In this document: positions 29,901-39,125 of the stretch, piece after piece
How the letters are laid out: each line of letters begins with the position of its first letter
Position numbering within the stretch: position 1 is the stretch's first letter
From: Gudongella sp.
GTDB lineage: Bacteria > Bacillota > Clostridia > Tissierellales > Tissierellaceae
Direction: 5' to 3'
Length of the DNA stretch: 64,000 nucleotides
Assembly (NCBI GenBank): GCA_024649995.1
Contig: JANKMX010000005.1
Location: 1 to 64,000 of the forward strand
Notes under the pieces: model-generated
Database searches by the model: none
What the model saw: the letters and a program-made list of their open reading frames with translations, nothing else
Told to the model about the DNA's origin: nothing
Program-made: the position numbers and the translations under genes

Positions 29901-30234
29901 TGGGGATGAGAAGAGGATAATTGACATAAAGACAAATAGACTCCACAATAGGGAAGACTTGATGCAGCTGTATAGGCCCCAGCTAATGTTTTACAGGTGG
30001 GCTGCAGTGAGGATACTGGAAACTGCCAACATATCATCTGCAATCCTCTTCCTGGAGGATGGTTCAGTTGAGGATATTGCTGTATCCATTGGGGATGAGA
30101 AGCTGCTTCTCCAGGACATGGAAAGGGCATTTGACTACATTGAAATTCACCACGAGCCGGAGGACTATCCCATTGGCAAGAACTGCAGGGAAGGCTGCAG
30201 ATATAGGGCTTACTGCCATAGGGAGGAAGATTGA
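26959..30234 (+). CDS. AddA-like UvrD/REP helicase with C-terminal PD-(D/E)XK nuclease
   Basis: RQQQAIQTIDMNLAVSAGAGTGKTKVLTERYV; YIMIDEFQDTNQLQ; GDPKQSIYAFRGAD; FIDRLEHRGDEKRIIDIKTN; ATG 26959 after GGAGGTG. Confidence 0.92.
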   Translation: MDRQQQAIQTIDMNLAVSAGAGTGKTKVLTERYVHILENGDLDEGREIESLVAITFTKKASTEMKERIEQEIASRLDHGERWRRLYRDFSKAYIMTIHSFCGKLLRENPVQADIDPGFTVLEEYVADRMLRESAGRVLDRLLKEEDNLKTISLLGKKDIGPLSEELMDIYKKIRTLGITIDEAMEKTLSHISGMEIGEEVLQEIRETALYLGGEMGRGKFVSVLKEPEVQEFLQGEEKRDQLRTVLQLLGDNMGSSKKAPEAQQRLKELLQLALATFEKEKLDLYILTLNIVKEMDREYSARKKDQGALDYEDLQIQAHNLLQQDEILRKYQDRFRYIMIDEFQDTNQLQKKIFYRLASCDNKLDRGNLFVVGDPKQSIYAFRGADIQVFYDVVGDIEASHKGRVITLTENYRTVSTVLELVDRIFAGLLGDRYNPLNPNKLVDRPVEVEVLYKEDFSGSSQDTQELEADQIARRIRFMVDNEELHGNRKVKYRDVALLFRAMTRSSIYEDALRRYNIPYTTTGGVNFYQRDEILDLINALKVISNPSDMISMVGFLRGGFAGLSDEAIFHLLDRYEREENVDIVHTMGKVLEEKEVELDGLDYGIMEETAKLLKRLFILKNHLGVGNLLAILLESTGFQESQLLMYQGMMRSRNVDAFLKLVEDYEITEGGSLEELIDYIENRRIESEGDGIVDSGGDSVSLMSIHKSKGLQFPVVVIPEMGRRGAYDRAMFQFDKDMGLGIKNGDSSYYEIIYKDTRDNLQEEIKRLIYVAMTRAEERLILGYQGKNSGFKALVDDYLEGSRVRIVSDFPVQPQEAVMVKPIVEPAGNVAGKAYPLLEFHQHPVAGRETYSISQYQKYISCPREYFLTYKMRLTMVEDNAFEESPGSAVIDGATKGILVHEFCRYYREDQDKGQVLSRAADSLGVELTEEVIGELEPYVDNFIAYSTSEYGYETEVEKEFYVKLGNHVVTGFIDRLEHRGDEKRIIDIKTNRLHNREDLMQLYRPQLMFYRWAAVRILETANISSAILFLEDGSVEDIAVSIGDEKLLLQDMERAFDYIEIHHEPEDYPIGKNCREGCRYRAYCHREED

Positions 30235-30235
30235 T

Positions 30236-31048
30236 ATGAAATATATCAGAATGAGAGACGGCTATGGAATATGGTACAGGGAGGATCCTGTAGAAAAGCC
30301 AAGGGGAATAATTGTCATTACCCATGGCTTTGCCGAGCATGCCGACAGGTATGAACATGTGACAAAGTATTTGAACAATTCGGGCTACCATGTGGTGAGG
30401 TACGACCTTAGGGGACATGGCAGAAACAAGGGTAGGGGACATTTGGACAGATTCGAATCCTATTTGGAGGACCTTGAGGAAATTGTTGGGAATGTGTCCT
30501 ACAATCATCCCGACCTTCCCATCATAACCTTTGGACACAGCATGGGAGGGCTTATTACGGCGATATTTGGAACCCTGTATCCTCAGATGGTCACAGCACA
30601 GGTACTTTCAGGACCTGCCTTGGGAAAGCTTCCCTCTGCAGAGAAGCTGAAGCCGGGGTTGATGAGGCTCCTATCTCAAGCAGCAGGCGGATTTAAGCTT
30701 GACAACCCGGTTGGCGAAGGGATTTGTGGAAGTAGACAGGTTTACATTGACTACATAAATGACCCCCTTGTCCTACACAAGGCTTCCATAAGGCTCTATT
30801 ATCAGTTTCTTTTCAGGGGCGTTGACATGGTTAGGGAGGGTGTGAAGGGCTACGGTTGCCCATGTCTGATTGTCCATGGGAAGAAGGACCCAATTGTGCC
30901 GATTGGAATCAGCAGAGCCTTCTACAAAGAGATTCCGTCGCAAAAAAAAGACCTCATTGAATACGAAGGTCTTTACCATGAGATACTCAATGAGGACAAA
31001 AGGGATTTGGTCCTAAAGGATATAACAGATTGGTTGGGGAGCCTCTAG
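30236..31048 (+). CDS. alpha/beta hydrolase (monoacylglycerol lipase-like)
   Basis: GIIVITHGFAEHADRYEHVTKYLNNSGYHVVRYDLRGHGRNKG...ITFGHSMGGLIT. Confidence 0.93.
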   Translation: MKYIRMRDGYGIWYREDPVEKPRGIIVITHGFAEHADRYEHVTKYLNNSGYHVVRYDLRGHGRNKGRGHLDRFESYLEDLEEIVGNVSYNHPDLPIITFGHSMGGLITAIFGTLYPQMVTAQVLSGPALGKLPSAEKLKPGLMRLLSQAAGGFKLDNPVGEGICGSRQVYIDYINDPLVLHKASIRLYYQFLFRGVDMVREGVKGYGCPCLIVHGKKDPIVPIGISRAFYKEIPSQKKDLIEYEGLYHEILNEDKRDLVLKDITDWLGSL

Positions 31049-32190
31049 GCAGGTATGCGGCTCAGTCTGAACAGTATGACAAGGGCAATCAGGGATGAAC
31101 CAACTCCAACACCAGTTGTCAGCTTAAGGCCACCCAGGTCGTAAAGGACTGGACCAATCAGAGAGAAAATTGTCACTGCTGCAGCGTTTATTGTGTAAAA
31201 GAGGCTTAGGAAGGTGCCTCTTTTCCCAGGCTGTATTTCTGATGAGAAGGCCTGATATGAGGTCCATCCACCATCCAGGCCAAATGCAAATGCAAAGGCG
31301 AGGATTACAATAAGCAGCACGCTTTTTACATATGGAAGTGGCAGCAATCCGAAAATCATTATGGTAAATGCAATTCTCGAAAAGGTTAGCTTGCCAACCT
31401 TGTCTGAAAAAAGCGTTGCAGCAAGTATTCCAAGTACGGTACCCGCTGCAATAAGGGAATAGCTCAGGCCTATCTGACCCTGTGTAAGGGAAAACTCAGA
31501 GGAAAGGTAGATTCCCAGGAAATTGAACATGTTTACAGGTGCTGTTATCACTAGGAAAAGTGAGACCAGCACCTTGACTGTTCTGGGATGCCTTAGAAGA
31601 GCTATGAACTCCTTCAGATTCAGCTGGCTTTCCTCCATTATTTCAGTTTCAGGAAGTCTTAGTAGCATTATGAATGCAATTGCAGCAAGGCTGCTGATGG
31701 GTAAATAAATGCTTATGAGGTTCCCGAATTGGTTGGTCATAAATGCCGTGTAAAGAGGACTCCCAAGTAGTGCGATTCCAAAGGCTGTTCTCAGTATCCC
31801 ACTGGCCTTGCCCCTGTTTCTGTAGTCGATGAATTCAGAAACATAGGACATGAGGCTTCCACTTAGGGAGAAGTATCCAAGTCCGATCAGGATCCGTCCC
31901 AGCGCGAAAACAAGAGCTGAGGGAGCAAATCCACTTACTATGCTTCCTGCAAAAAACAGGAGCAGGGAATATGATATCAATCTCTTGTTGCCATATCGGT
32001 CCGCCCACACACCAAAGAGGGGAACCAGTATTCCAACTGCAGAGTAGCCCAGGTTGAATAGGATTACCTGACTGTCACGGATTCCAAAATATTCCGATAG
32101 ATAGGGTGCCAGGGGACCGATAAAATTCATCTCCATGGCAATGATAAATTGAATTATGAATGTAGTTGCATACATAAGTGTCAGGTTCAT
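31045..32190 (-). CDS. MFS transporter
   Basis: 12-TM pattern; GVWADRYGNKRLISYSLLLFFAGS. Confidence 0.9.
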   Translation of the reverse strand: MNLTLMYATTFIIQFIIAMEMNFIGPLAPYLSEYFGIRDSQVILFNLGYSAVGILVPLFGVWADRYGNKRLISYSLLLFFAGSIVSGFAPSALVFALGRILIGLGYFSLSGSLMSYVSEFIDYRNRGKASGILRTAFGIALLGSPLYTAFMTNQFGNLISIYLPISSLAAIAFIMLLRLPETEIMEESQLNLKEFIALLRHPRTVKVLVSLFLVITAPVNMFNFLGIYLSSEFSLTQGQIGLSYSLIAAGTVLGILAATLFSDKVGKLTFSRIAFTIMIFGLLPLPYVKSVLLIVILAFAFAFGLDGGWTSYQAFSSEIQPGKRGTFLSLFYTINAAAVTIFSLIGPVLYDLGGLKLTTGVGVGSSLIALVILFRLSRIPA

Positions 32191-32323
32191 GGACGCCTCC
32201 GAGGTTATATATTAATTAAAGCACAAAATCAAGATAAATCGTGTTATAATATTCGTGTGTCTAAGTATTAATCCCATTTATCATATCATATAATCCAACA
32301 AAAATGAAGTAAAGGAGTTTTCT

Positions 32324-34015
32324 ATGTTTAAGAAATTTATTGCCTATTACAAACCTCATAAAACCTTGTTTATTACTGATATGTTCTTTGCATTCCTCAT
32401 ATCCGTTTTTGATTTGGTATTCCCAATGTTCACTAGGAACATGATCAATGTCATCATACCAGAGGGCAACATGCAGATGCTTTTGAGATGGACCGGGATA
32501 ATGGTTTTCCTGTTCATCCTGAGATACATAAGCCAGTATATTGTCGCATACTACGGGCACCTGCTGGGTGTCAGGATCGAGCACGATATGAGAAGGGACA
32601 TTTTCACCCATCTGCAGACCCTGCCCTTCAGCTACTATGATAACACAAAAACCGGTCATATAATGTCCAGGATCATAAATGACCTTATGGACATTACCGA
32701 GCTGGCCCACCATGGGCCTGAGGATGTTTTCATATCAACCATCATGCTCCTCGGATCCTTCACTATTCTGATGTTTATAGAGTGGAGGCTGACCCTGATT
32801 ATCTTTGCCTTCATTCCCCTTATGATCTGGTTTGCCATCAAGAAGAGAAAGAAGATTGCCAGCGTAAACTCACAGATTGAGAACAGCATAAGCGGGGCAA
32901 GGGTAGCCAAATCCTTTACAAATGAAGAATATGAAATTTTGAAATTCAATGACAGGAATGCTAAGTTCGCCAGCGCAAGAGGGGAGTCCTACAAGGTTAT
33001 GGCTGAATTTGTCTCCGGTGTAGGGATTATCTCAAGCGCCCTTAACCTAATCGTAATCTCCCTTGGAGGTTTTTTTGTCTACCGTAACATAATCGATCTT
33101 GGAGATCTTTTTGCCTATACCCTTTATGTTAACTTCTTTATGCAGCCAATCAAGAAGCTGACCGACTTCATGCAGCAGCTGCAAAACGGCATGACGGGCT
33201 TTACAAGATTCCAGGAGGTCATGAGCATTGAGCCATCGATATTGGACAGGGAGGACGCCGTTGAGCTTGGGACTGTAGAGGGAAGGATAGATTTTAGAAA
33301 TGTAACCTTCAGCTACGGTAATGAAGATGAAAGGGTCTTGTCGGGAATAAACCTCACCATAGATAAGGGAAAGACCGTTGCTCTGGTGGGGCCATCAGGT
33401 GCTGGAAAGACCACCCTGTGTCATCTGATACCGAGATTTTACGAAACCACATCAGGAGAGATTCTCTTGGATGGGGTCAATATCAAGGATGTTAGGTTAA
33501 AGTCACTTAGAAGGAACATTGGACTGGTACAGCAGGATGTATTTCTTTTTACCGGTACCATAAGAGAGAACATCCAATATGGAAATCCATCAGCAACAGA
33601 GGAGGATATCATCCAGGCTGCCAAGAATGCCAGTATCCATGATTTTATAAAGTCTCTGCCAAGGGGCTACGATACCTATGTTGGTGAGAAGGGGGTCATG
33701 CTTTCCGGTGGGCAGAAGCAGAGGATTTCTATCGCCAGGCTGTTTCTAAAGAATCCACCTGTGCTGATTCTGGATGAAGCAACCTCGGCACTGGACAACG
33801 AGACAGAAAAGATGATACAGAATTCCCTTGAAAGACTCTCCATAAACAGAACCACACTTGTAATAGCCCATAGGCTGTCCACCATAAAGAATGCCGATGA
33901 GATTCTTGTGATGACGGGCAATGGTATCGAGGAGAAGGGAAGCCATGAAGAACTCCTGAACAGGGGAGGAATATATGCGGACCTATACAGGTCACAGTTC
34001 AGGGACCTGCAATAG
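32324..34015 (+). CDS. ABC exporter, fused TMD-NBD (MsbA-like)
   Basis: ALVGPSGAGKTTLCHLIPRFY; LSGGQKQRISIARLFLKNPPVLILDEATSALD. Confidence 0.95.
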   Translation: MFKKFIAYYKPHKTLFITDMFFAFLISVFDLVFPMFTRNMINVIIPEGNMQMLLRWTGIMVFLFILRYISQYIVAYYGHLLGVRIEHDMRRDIFTHLQTLPFSYYDNTKTGHIMSRIINDLMDITELAHHGPEDVFISTIMLLGSFTILMFIEWRLTLIIFAFIPLMIWFAIKKRKKIASVNSQIENSISGARVAKSFTNEEYEILKFNDRNAKFASARGESYKVMAEFVSGVGIISSALNLIVISLGGFFVYRNIIDLGDLFAYTLYVNFFMQPIKKLTDFMQQLQNGMTGFTRFQEVMSIEPSILDREDAVELGTVEGRIDFRNVTFSYGNEDERVLSGINLTIDKGKTVALVGPSGAGKTTLCHLIPRFYETTSGEILLDGVNIKDVRLKSLRRNIGLVQQDVFLFTGTIRENIQYGNPSATEEDIIQAAKNASIHDFIKSLPRGYDTYVGEKGVMLSGGQKQRISIARLFLKNPPVLILDEATSALDNETEKMIQNSLERLSINRTTLVIAHRLSTIKNADEILVMTGNGIEEKGSHEELLNRGGIYADLYRSQFRDLQ

Positions 34016-34025
34016 TGTAATGCAA

Positions 34026-34076
34026 TTGTAACCGCTTGTTAATTGAATTGTAACTACTGTCCTTTGAGGGTATAAT
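34026..34076 (+). promoter_or_regulatory. promoter (TTGTAA-17-TATAAT) overlapped by PhoP-box-like repeats
   Basis: AATTGTAAC at 34024-34032 and 34046-34054 (22 nt apart) with TTGTTAA between; -35 TTGTAA 34048-34053, -10 TATAAT 34071-34076. Confidence 0.6.
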
Positions 34077-34108
34077 AATATGTAAATAAAGACACTTCCC
34101 AGGAGAAA

Positions 34109-35053
34109 TTGACCATGAAAATTAAGCTAGCAGCAGTACTTCTTTTATCCTTGATGTTTATCGCCGGTTTTCTTGGAGTTCCAGGGGTGGTTGACTACTC
34201 AAAGGCTGATGATACAGAGATCCACCATATGGATGATGAGAATATATCCCAGCCTTCCCAGGATGAGTATCCCATTGAGGAGACTGCTGGGAAGGAAGCA
34301 GAGAATATACAGGGAATCAAGGAGCCAACTGAAAATGTGGAGGGTGGTCCAGAGCCAGATGCAGTGGCCTCATGGGAAGACAATCTGACCCATGAGGAGG
34401 AGCCACTGATACAGAATGGGATGGAGGCTCCTGAAGAGGTGAGGGAAACAGGCAAGATCGCATACCTAACCTTTGATGATGGTCCTTCACGTAAGATTAC
34501 TCCACAGATATTGGATGTTCTTGACAGGTATGACATAAAGGCTACGTTTTTTGTCCTTGGTAAAATGGTGGACAAGAATCCTGAAGTGATGAGGCTGACC
34601 TATGAAGGCGGGCACAGCATCGGGAACCATACCTACTCCCACGATTACCAGGTCATATACGCCAACACTGACAGCTTTTTGGAGGAGGTCTACAGGACTG
34701 AGAAGGCTGTCCAGAATGCCGTTGGGGATCCTTCCTATATCACCAGCCTTGTAAGACTGCCAGGCGGCTCTCATGCCGAGTACAAGAAGCCTACGGTAAA
34801 AGTCCTTGAAGATGAAGGCTTCAAGGTTTATGACTGGAATGCACTTAACGGCGATTCCGAAGTGGACAAGCCAACAGGAGAGTACCTGTACTCTCGTTTC
34901 AAGGAAACCTACAGGAAGCAGGAACAGGTGATAATTCTGATGCATGATACAGACGAAAAAACCGAAACTCTTGAAGCATTGCCCTCAATAATTGAGCATC
35001 TGCTTCTTGAAGGCTACAGCTTCAGAACGTTGGAAGAGTATAGAATAGATTAA
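34109..35053 (+). CDS. polysaccharide deacetylase (PgdA-like, NodB domain)
   Basis: IAYLTFDDGPSRKITPQILDVLDRYDIKATFFVLGKMVDKNPEVMRLTYEGGHSIGNHTYSHDY...RLPGGS...WNALNGDSE..IILMHD. Confidence 0.94.
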   Translation: MTMKIKLAAVLLLSLMFIAGFLGVPGVVDYSKADDTEIHHMDDENISQPSQDEYPIEETAGKEAENIQGIKEPTENVEGGPEPDAVASWEDNLTHEEEPLIQNGMEAPEEVRETGKIAYLTFDDGPSRKITPQILDVLDRYDIKATFFVLGKMVDKNPEVMRLTYEGGHSIGNHTYSHDYQVIYANTDSFLEEVYRTEKAVQNAVGDPSYITSLVRLPGGSHAEYKKPTVKVLEDEGFKVYDWNALNGDSEVDKPTGEYLYSRFKETYRKQEQVIILMHDTDEKTETLEALPSIIEHLLLEGYSFRTLEEYRID

Positions 35054-35063
35054 GGGGGATATT

Positions 35064-35756
35064 ATGAGTAGAAAGGTCCTTGTAGTTGAAGATGAAGAAT
35101 CCATAAGAAAGTTTATCAAAATCAATTTGGACAGGGCAGGCTACACTGTTCTGGAAGCACCAACCGGAGAGGAGGGACTGGAAATTGCAGGCAGAGAATC
35201 GATTGACATAGTGGTTCTTGATGTAATGCTGCCTGGAATTGACGGCTTTGAGGTTTGCAGGTCCCTTAGGGCCGACCATCCCCACCTGGGAATTGTCATG
35301 CTTACAGCCAAGAGCCAGGACATCGATAAAATAATGGGCTTGGAGTATGGAACAGATGATTACATGACCAAGCCCTTTAACCCCACAGAGCTTGTTCTGA
35401 GGATAAAGTCCCTGGAACGAAGATTGGAAGCTGAAGGAAGCGCAGAGGCATCCATGCTCGAGTTCCCACCATTCAAGATCGACGTTTATTCCAGACTGTT
35501 CTATAGGAATGGCAAGGAGATAGAGCTGACCCCTACTGAATTTTCCATAGCCAAGCTGTTCATGGAGAATCCAGGAAAGGCCTTCAAAAGGGATGAAATC
35601 CTAAACCATGTATGGGGTGTGGATTTTGTAGGGGACTCAAAAATTGTTGATGTGAACATCAGAAGGTTAAGATCCAAGATAGAAGAGGACTCAAGTCAGC
35701 CATACTATATCGAGACAGTATGGGGAGTCGGGTACAGATGGAGAGCCAAAAGTTAG
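35064..35756 (+). CDS. OmpR/PhoB-family response regulator
   Basis: KVLVVEDEESIRKFIKINLDRAGYTVLEA...IVVLDVMLPGIDGFEVCR...MTKPFNPTELVLRI..winged-helix C-term. Confidence 0.96.
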   Translation: MSRKVLVVEDEESIRKFIKINLDRAGYTVLEAPTGEEGLEIAGRESIDIVVLDVMLPGIDGFEVCRSLRADHPHLGIVMLTAKSQDIDKIMGLEYGTDDYMTKPFNPTELVLRIKSLERRLEAEGSAEASMLEFPPFKIDVYSRLFYRNGKEIELTPTEFSIAKLFMENPGKAFKRDEILNHVWGVDFVGDSKIVDVNIRRLRSKIEEDSSQPYYIETVWGVGYRWRAKS

Positions 35757-35765
35757 GAGCACGGA

Positions 35766-37160
35766 ATGAGACGAAGTATTAAATCCAGGCTTATCAAGAA
35801 TTTCATGCTGATAATACTTGTGACTGTAATATTCCTGGAAATTCTGCTTATTACAGGAATCAGAAACCATTATTATAAGAACGTGGAAGACATTCTGACA
35901 AGTCAGATTGAGTTTTCCACCACTTTTTATGCCCGATATTTCTCATCTGGGAACCTGGAGGGCATCCTTATTGAGGACACCGACATATTCTGGCAGCATA
36001 CTGCAGCTCAGGTACAGATTTTGGACCTGGAGGGCAATATTCTGATGGATTCCCTTGGAATAAATTTCACGGACAGAATAGAAACACCTGACGTACAGCA
36101 GGCAATCAATGATGGTAGAGGTGTGTGGACTGGAAATGTGGAGTATGATAGTGAGCCTGTTATGGCAGTTGCCATGCCAATAGAGAGCGCAGGTGAAAGC
36201 ATTGGTATCATAAGGTTCATTTCAAGCATGGAGGAGACAAACATAATCATAAGACAAATTTCACAGGTGCTGATTCTAATTGGCCTTTTGGTTGTTGCCA
36301 TTTCTGGATTTTTGAGCCTGTTCTTGGCAAACTCAATAATTAAGCCATTGAAGGAGGTAACTGACGTTGCCGAAAAAATGGCAGACGGCCAGTTCAAGGT
36401 CAGGAGCCAGGTCAAGGTTGACGACGAAATTGGAAGGCTTTCGCATACCTTGAATTACATGGCGGAGGAGATCACAAGGAAGGAAAACATGAAGAATGAC
36501 TTCATCTCTTCGATTTCACATGAGTTGAGGACTCCGCTGACATCCATAAAGGGGTGGGCAATAACATTGATGGATTCCGAGGAGCTGGACAATGATCTGC
36601 TTATGGATGGACTAAATATCATAGAGGGGGAAAGTGACAGACTTACGGGAATGGTTGAGGAGCTATTGGATTTTTCAAGGTTCACATCTGGGAGGATCTC
36701 CCTGGTTAAGGATACCATTGATATCAAGGAAACCCTAAAGACAGTTGTATACCAGATGATGCCAAGGGCCATCAACAACAATATTAATTTTATTGTTGAT
36801 ATCGACGATGAGATTACCCCGATTCTGGGAGATGAAAATAGGATAAAACAGGTTCTGATCAATCTTTTGGATAATGCCTTCAAGTTCACGGGTGAAGGTG
36901 AGGTTAGCCTTAGTGCTTATGAGGAAGAGGAATATCTGATAATTCAAGTGAGGGACAATGGTCCGGGGATTCCAGACAACGAGCTGCCCTATGTGAAGGA
37001 TAAGTTCTACAAGGGTCAAAACAGCAAGTCCCACAGTGGGATTGGCCTTTCCATCTGTGACGAGATCATTGGCCTGCATGGTGGAACACTTAAGATTGAA
37101 TCACAGGTCGGAGAAGGTACTGTGGCAACAATAGGCTTCCCAAGGGAGGTGACTGTATGA
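35766..37160 (+). CDS. sensor histidine kinase (HAMP-HisKA-HATPase)
   Basis: FISSISHELRTPLTSIKGWAITLMDSE; LINLLDNAFKFTGEG; VRDNGPGIPDNE; SGIGLSICDEII. Confidence 0.96.
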   Translation: MRRSIKSRLIKNFMLIILVTVIFLEILLITGIRNHYYKNVEDILTSQIEFSTTFYARYFSSGNLEGILIEDTDIFWQHTAAQVQILDLEGNILMDSLGINFTDRIETPDVQQAINDGRGVWTGNVEYDSEPVMAVAMPIESAGESIGIIRFISSMEETNIIIRQISQVLILIGLLVVAISGFLSLFLANSIIKPLKEVTDVAEKMADGQFKVRSQVKVDDEIGRLSHTLNYMAEEITRKENMKNDFISSISHELRTPLTSIKGWAITLMDSEELDNDLLMDGLNIIEGESDRLTGMVEELLDFSRFTSGRISLVKDTIDIKETLKTVVYQMMPRAINNNINFIVDIDDEITPILGDENRIKQVLINLLDNAFKFTGEGEVSLSAYEEEEYLIIQVRDNGPGIPDNELPYVKDKFYKGQNSKSHSGIGLSICDEIIGLHGGTLKIESQVGEGTVATIGFPREVTV

Positions 37161-38659
37161 GAAAGCTTTTAGTGGTGGTCATGATAGCATTATCATTTGT
37201 TATGACTTCCTGTGCCGTAATAGAAGGAGAGACCAAGGAAAGAATAGTGGCGCCTGACAACAATCTTTCACCCATAACAGGGAAATGGGAGGTTGCAGAG
37301 CTTGTATACAATCTCGGATCAGTGAACAATCAGGAAACTGATTCACGAGTGGGTGAGATTGGGCTATTTCACAAGGATGGAGTTGTACTTGGACAGGACT
37401 ACACATCAACACCCTCATTCAAGATCAAGAAGGTTAGGACAAGGGACTATCTGATTTCCAAGTTCAAGCTTAATCCCGCATCCCTGGGGATAGGAGAGGA
37501 TTATATCAAGGTGATCACAATAATTAACCAAGACCAGTACTTTGCGGAATTCATCGAGGTGGATGAGGATACGCTCCTGGTTTATTTGGATGAAAGCTTT
37601 TACAGACTTGAAAGGCAGCTGGAGGCGGTTAGCCTGGAGGAGGTTGAAAGGTATATAAACGTTGAAAAGAACGTACAGAGAAATCTGGGAGAAACCACTG
37701 ATGAGAGTCTAAGCACTGGATTGCTGCTGGGAGTCAGGACTCAGGGCTTTGACGATTCTTACCAGATACCGACCTGGGAATACAGGACCTATTGGATAAA
37801 TATGCAGAACAGAAGCCTTGAGGGACTTTATGAACTGGATAGGATCCTGCTGCCAAGAAAGAATGGCTTCTGGTTTGTGGACCAGGAGAGAACTTTTGAG
37901 AATGGGATCATATCAGATGAAATTGATGCAACACCTCTTTTCACACCTGATGACAACTCGGAAATCATGGAGGCCATGGTATTTGATTCCAGAGAGAGGA
38001 CATTGCTTCAGGAGAGGCCAGTTCCATCCATACTGAGAAATATAATATTTGTGGGCAACGATTATGTTTCAGTTGAAAACATTGAGCTGGACAGGGATGA
38101 ACGTAGATCGCTCCATATTTATGCAATTGACAATCTGTCTGAGCAGAAGCCAATCAAGCTTTCAGATCTGGTAGGTGAAACTGGAAGGGACCTGTTTCTT
38201 GAAGGAGTCAGAAGCGTCACTGCAGTGGATGAGAATATAATGATAAACGAGGAAAATGTTGGCCTGGTTAGAAACAATGGGTATTGGACATTAAAGGGTA
38301 GAATAAATTACAAGGAAAACGAAAAGGAGCTTTACAGGGACTTCAACATCAAGGCCATACCACCAAAGGAGATGGTAAGCTATGATGAGCTTGCCATCCC
38401 ATGGGATGCTGTAAAACTTACGGTTCCTGATGTCCAGGATGTATTTTCATCTCCAAACAATGAATTTATGGTTGTAATAACCACTTCCCATATTGTAATA
38501 TATTCCTTGGAGGAGTATGATATAGATAATACACCTGTAGCCAGGATAAGGTTGCCCAATGACTCAACTGTTATAATGTCAGAGTGGGCAGTGGGAAGAT
38601 ATCCAGGCATATGGCAAAATGAGATGATCAAGCATGGGGCTGCTGAGCTGGAAAGATAG
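37157..38659 (+). CDS. uncharacterised ~500-aa lipoprotein translationally coupled to the histidine kinase
   Basis: MRKLLVVVMIALSFVMTSCAVIEG (lipobox TSC); ATGA overlap with upstream HK. Confidence 0.8.
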   Translation: MRKLLVVVMIALSFVMTSCAVIEGETKERIVAPDNNLSPITGKWEVAELVYNLGSVNNQETDSRVGEIGLFHKDGVVLGQDYTSTPSFKIKKVRTRDYLISKFKLNPASLGIGEDYIKVITIINQDQYFAEFIEVDEDTLLVYLDESFYRLERQLEAVSLEEVERYINVEKNVQRNLGETTDESLSTGLLLGVRTQGFDDSYQIPTWEYRTYWINMQNRSLEGLYELDRILLPRKNGFWFVDQERTFENGIISDEIDATPLFTPDDNSEIMEAMVFDSRERTLLQERPVPSILRNIIFVGNDYVSVENIELDRDERRSLHIYAIDNLSEQKPIKLSDLVGETGRDLFLEGVRSVTAVDENIMINEENVGLVRNNGYWTLKGRINYKENEKELYRDFNIKAIPPKEMVSYDELAIPWDAVKLTVPDVQDVFSSPNNEFMVVITTSHIVIYSLEEYDIDNTPVARIRLPNDSTVIMSEWAVGRYPGIWQNEMIKHGAAELER

Positions 38660-38694
38660 CTTCATGGGACATAATAACTGAAGGGAATGATTTT

Positions 38695-39093
38695 ATGGGG
38701 ACGTTGATTAGCCTGTTTTCAAAGGTTAAGGATATATTGGCTGAGCTGGGAGGGTACTACGATGACTCCAGGATGATAATCTATGTAACTGCTGCAGTCA
38801 TGGGAATAACTCTACTGACACATCTGATTTTCAGAAAGATCAGGATAATGAAATATCTACCAGGACTAATCGTTCTGGGGATAGGACTCTTCAACCTATA
38901 CACCGTAAAGGATACCCTAACTGCTGATGAAAGCCTGGTGAACCTCTTGCTGTTTATAATAGGTACTGTTGCTGGTCTTGTCGGGATGCTATTTGCCCTG
39001 ATAATCGGGATATTTTCCAAGCCGGTCAAGAGGAAGACAAGGAAGACCAAGACAAATAAGGACAAAAAAACTGAAGAGCCTGCAAAGAGCTAG
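38695..39093 (+). CDS. small membrane protein, basic tail, unknown function
   Basis: Three or so TM helices then KPVKRKTRKTKTNKDKK. Confidence 0.7.
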   Translation: MGTLISLFSKVKDILAELGGYYDDSRMIIYVTAAVMGITLLTHLIFRKIRIMKYLPGLIVLGIGLFNLYTVKDTLTADESLVNLLLFIIGTVAGLVGMLFALIIGIFSKPVKRKTRKTKTNKDKKTEEPAKS

Positions 39094-39097
39094 AAAG

Positions 39098-39125
39098 AAC
39101 CCTGAATCCTCGGATTCAGGGTTAA
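39098..39125. terminator. bidirectional terminator
   Basis: AACCCTGAATCC-TC-GGATTCAGGGTT between convergent genes. Confidence 0.75.

Noticed and set aside
29879-30538. 219-aa minus-strand ORF spanning the AddA-like and hydrolase genes
   Set aside because: Crosses two well-supported genes in antisense; Pro/Ser/Cys-rich shadow translation.
37157-38659. Lipoprotein considered as a known YycH/YycI-type HK accessory
   Set aside because: Gene order is similar in spirit, but it has a lipobox instead of a TM anchor and I see no recognisable YycH/YycI sequence features; reported only as an uncharacterised coupled lipoprotein.
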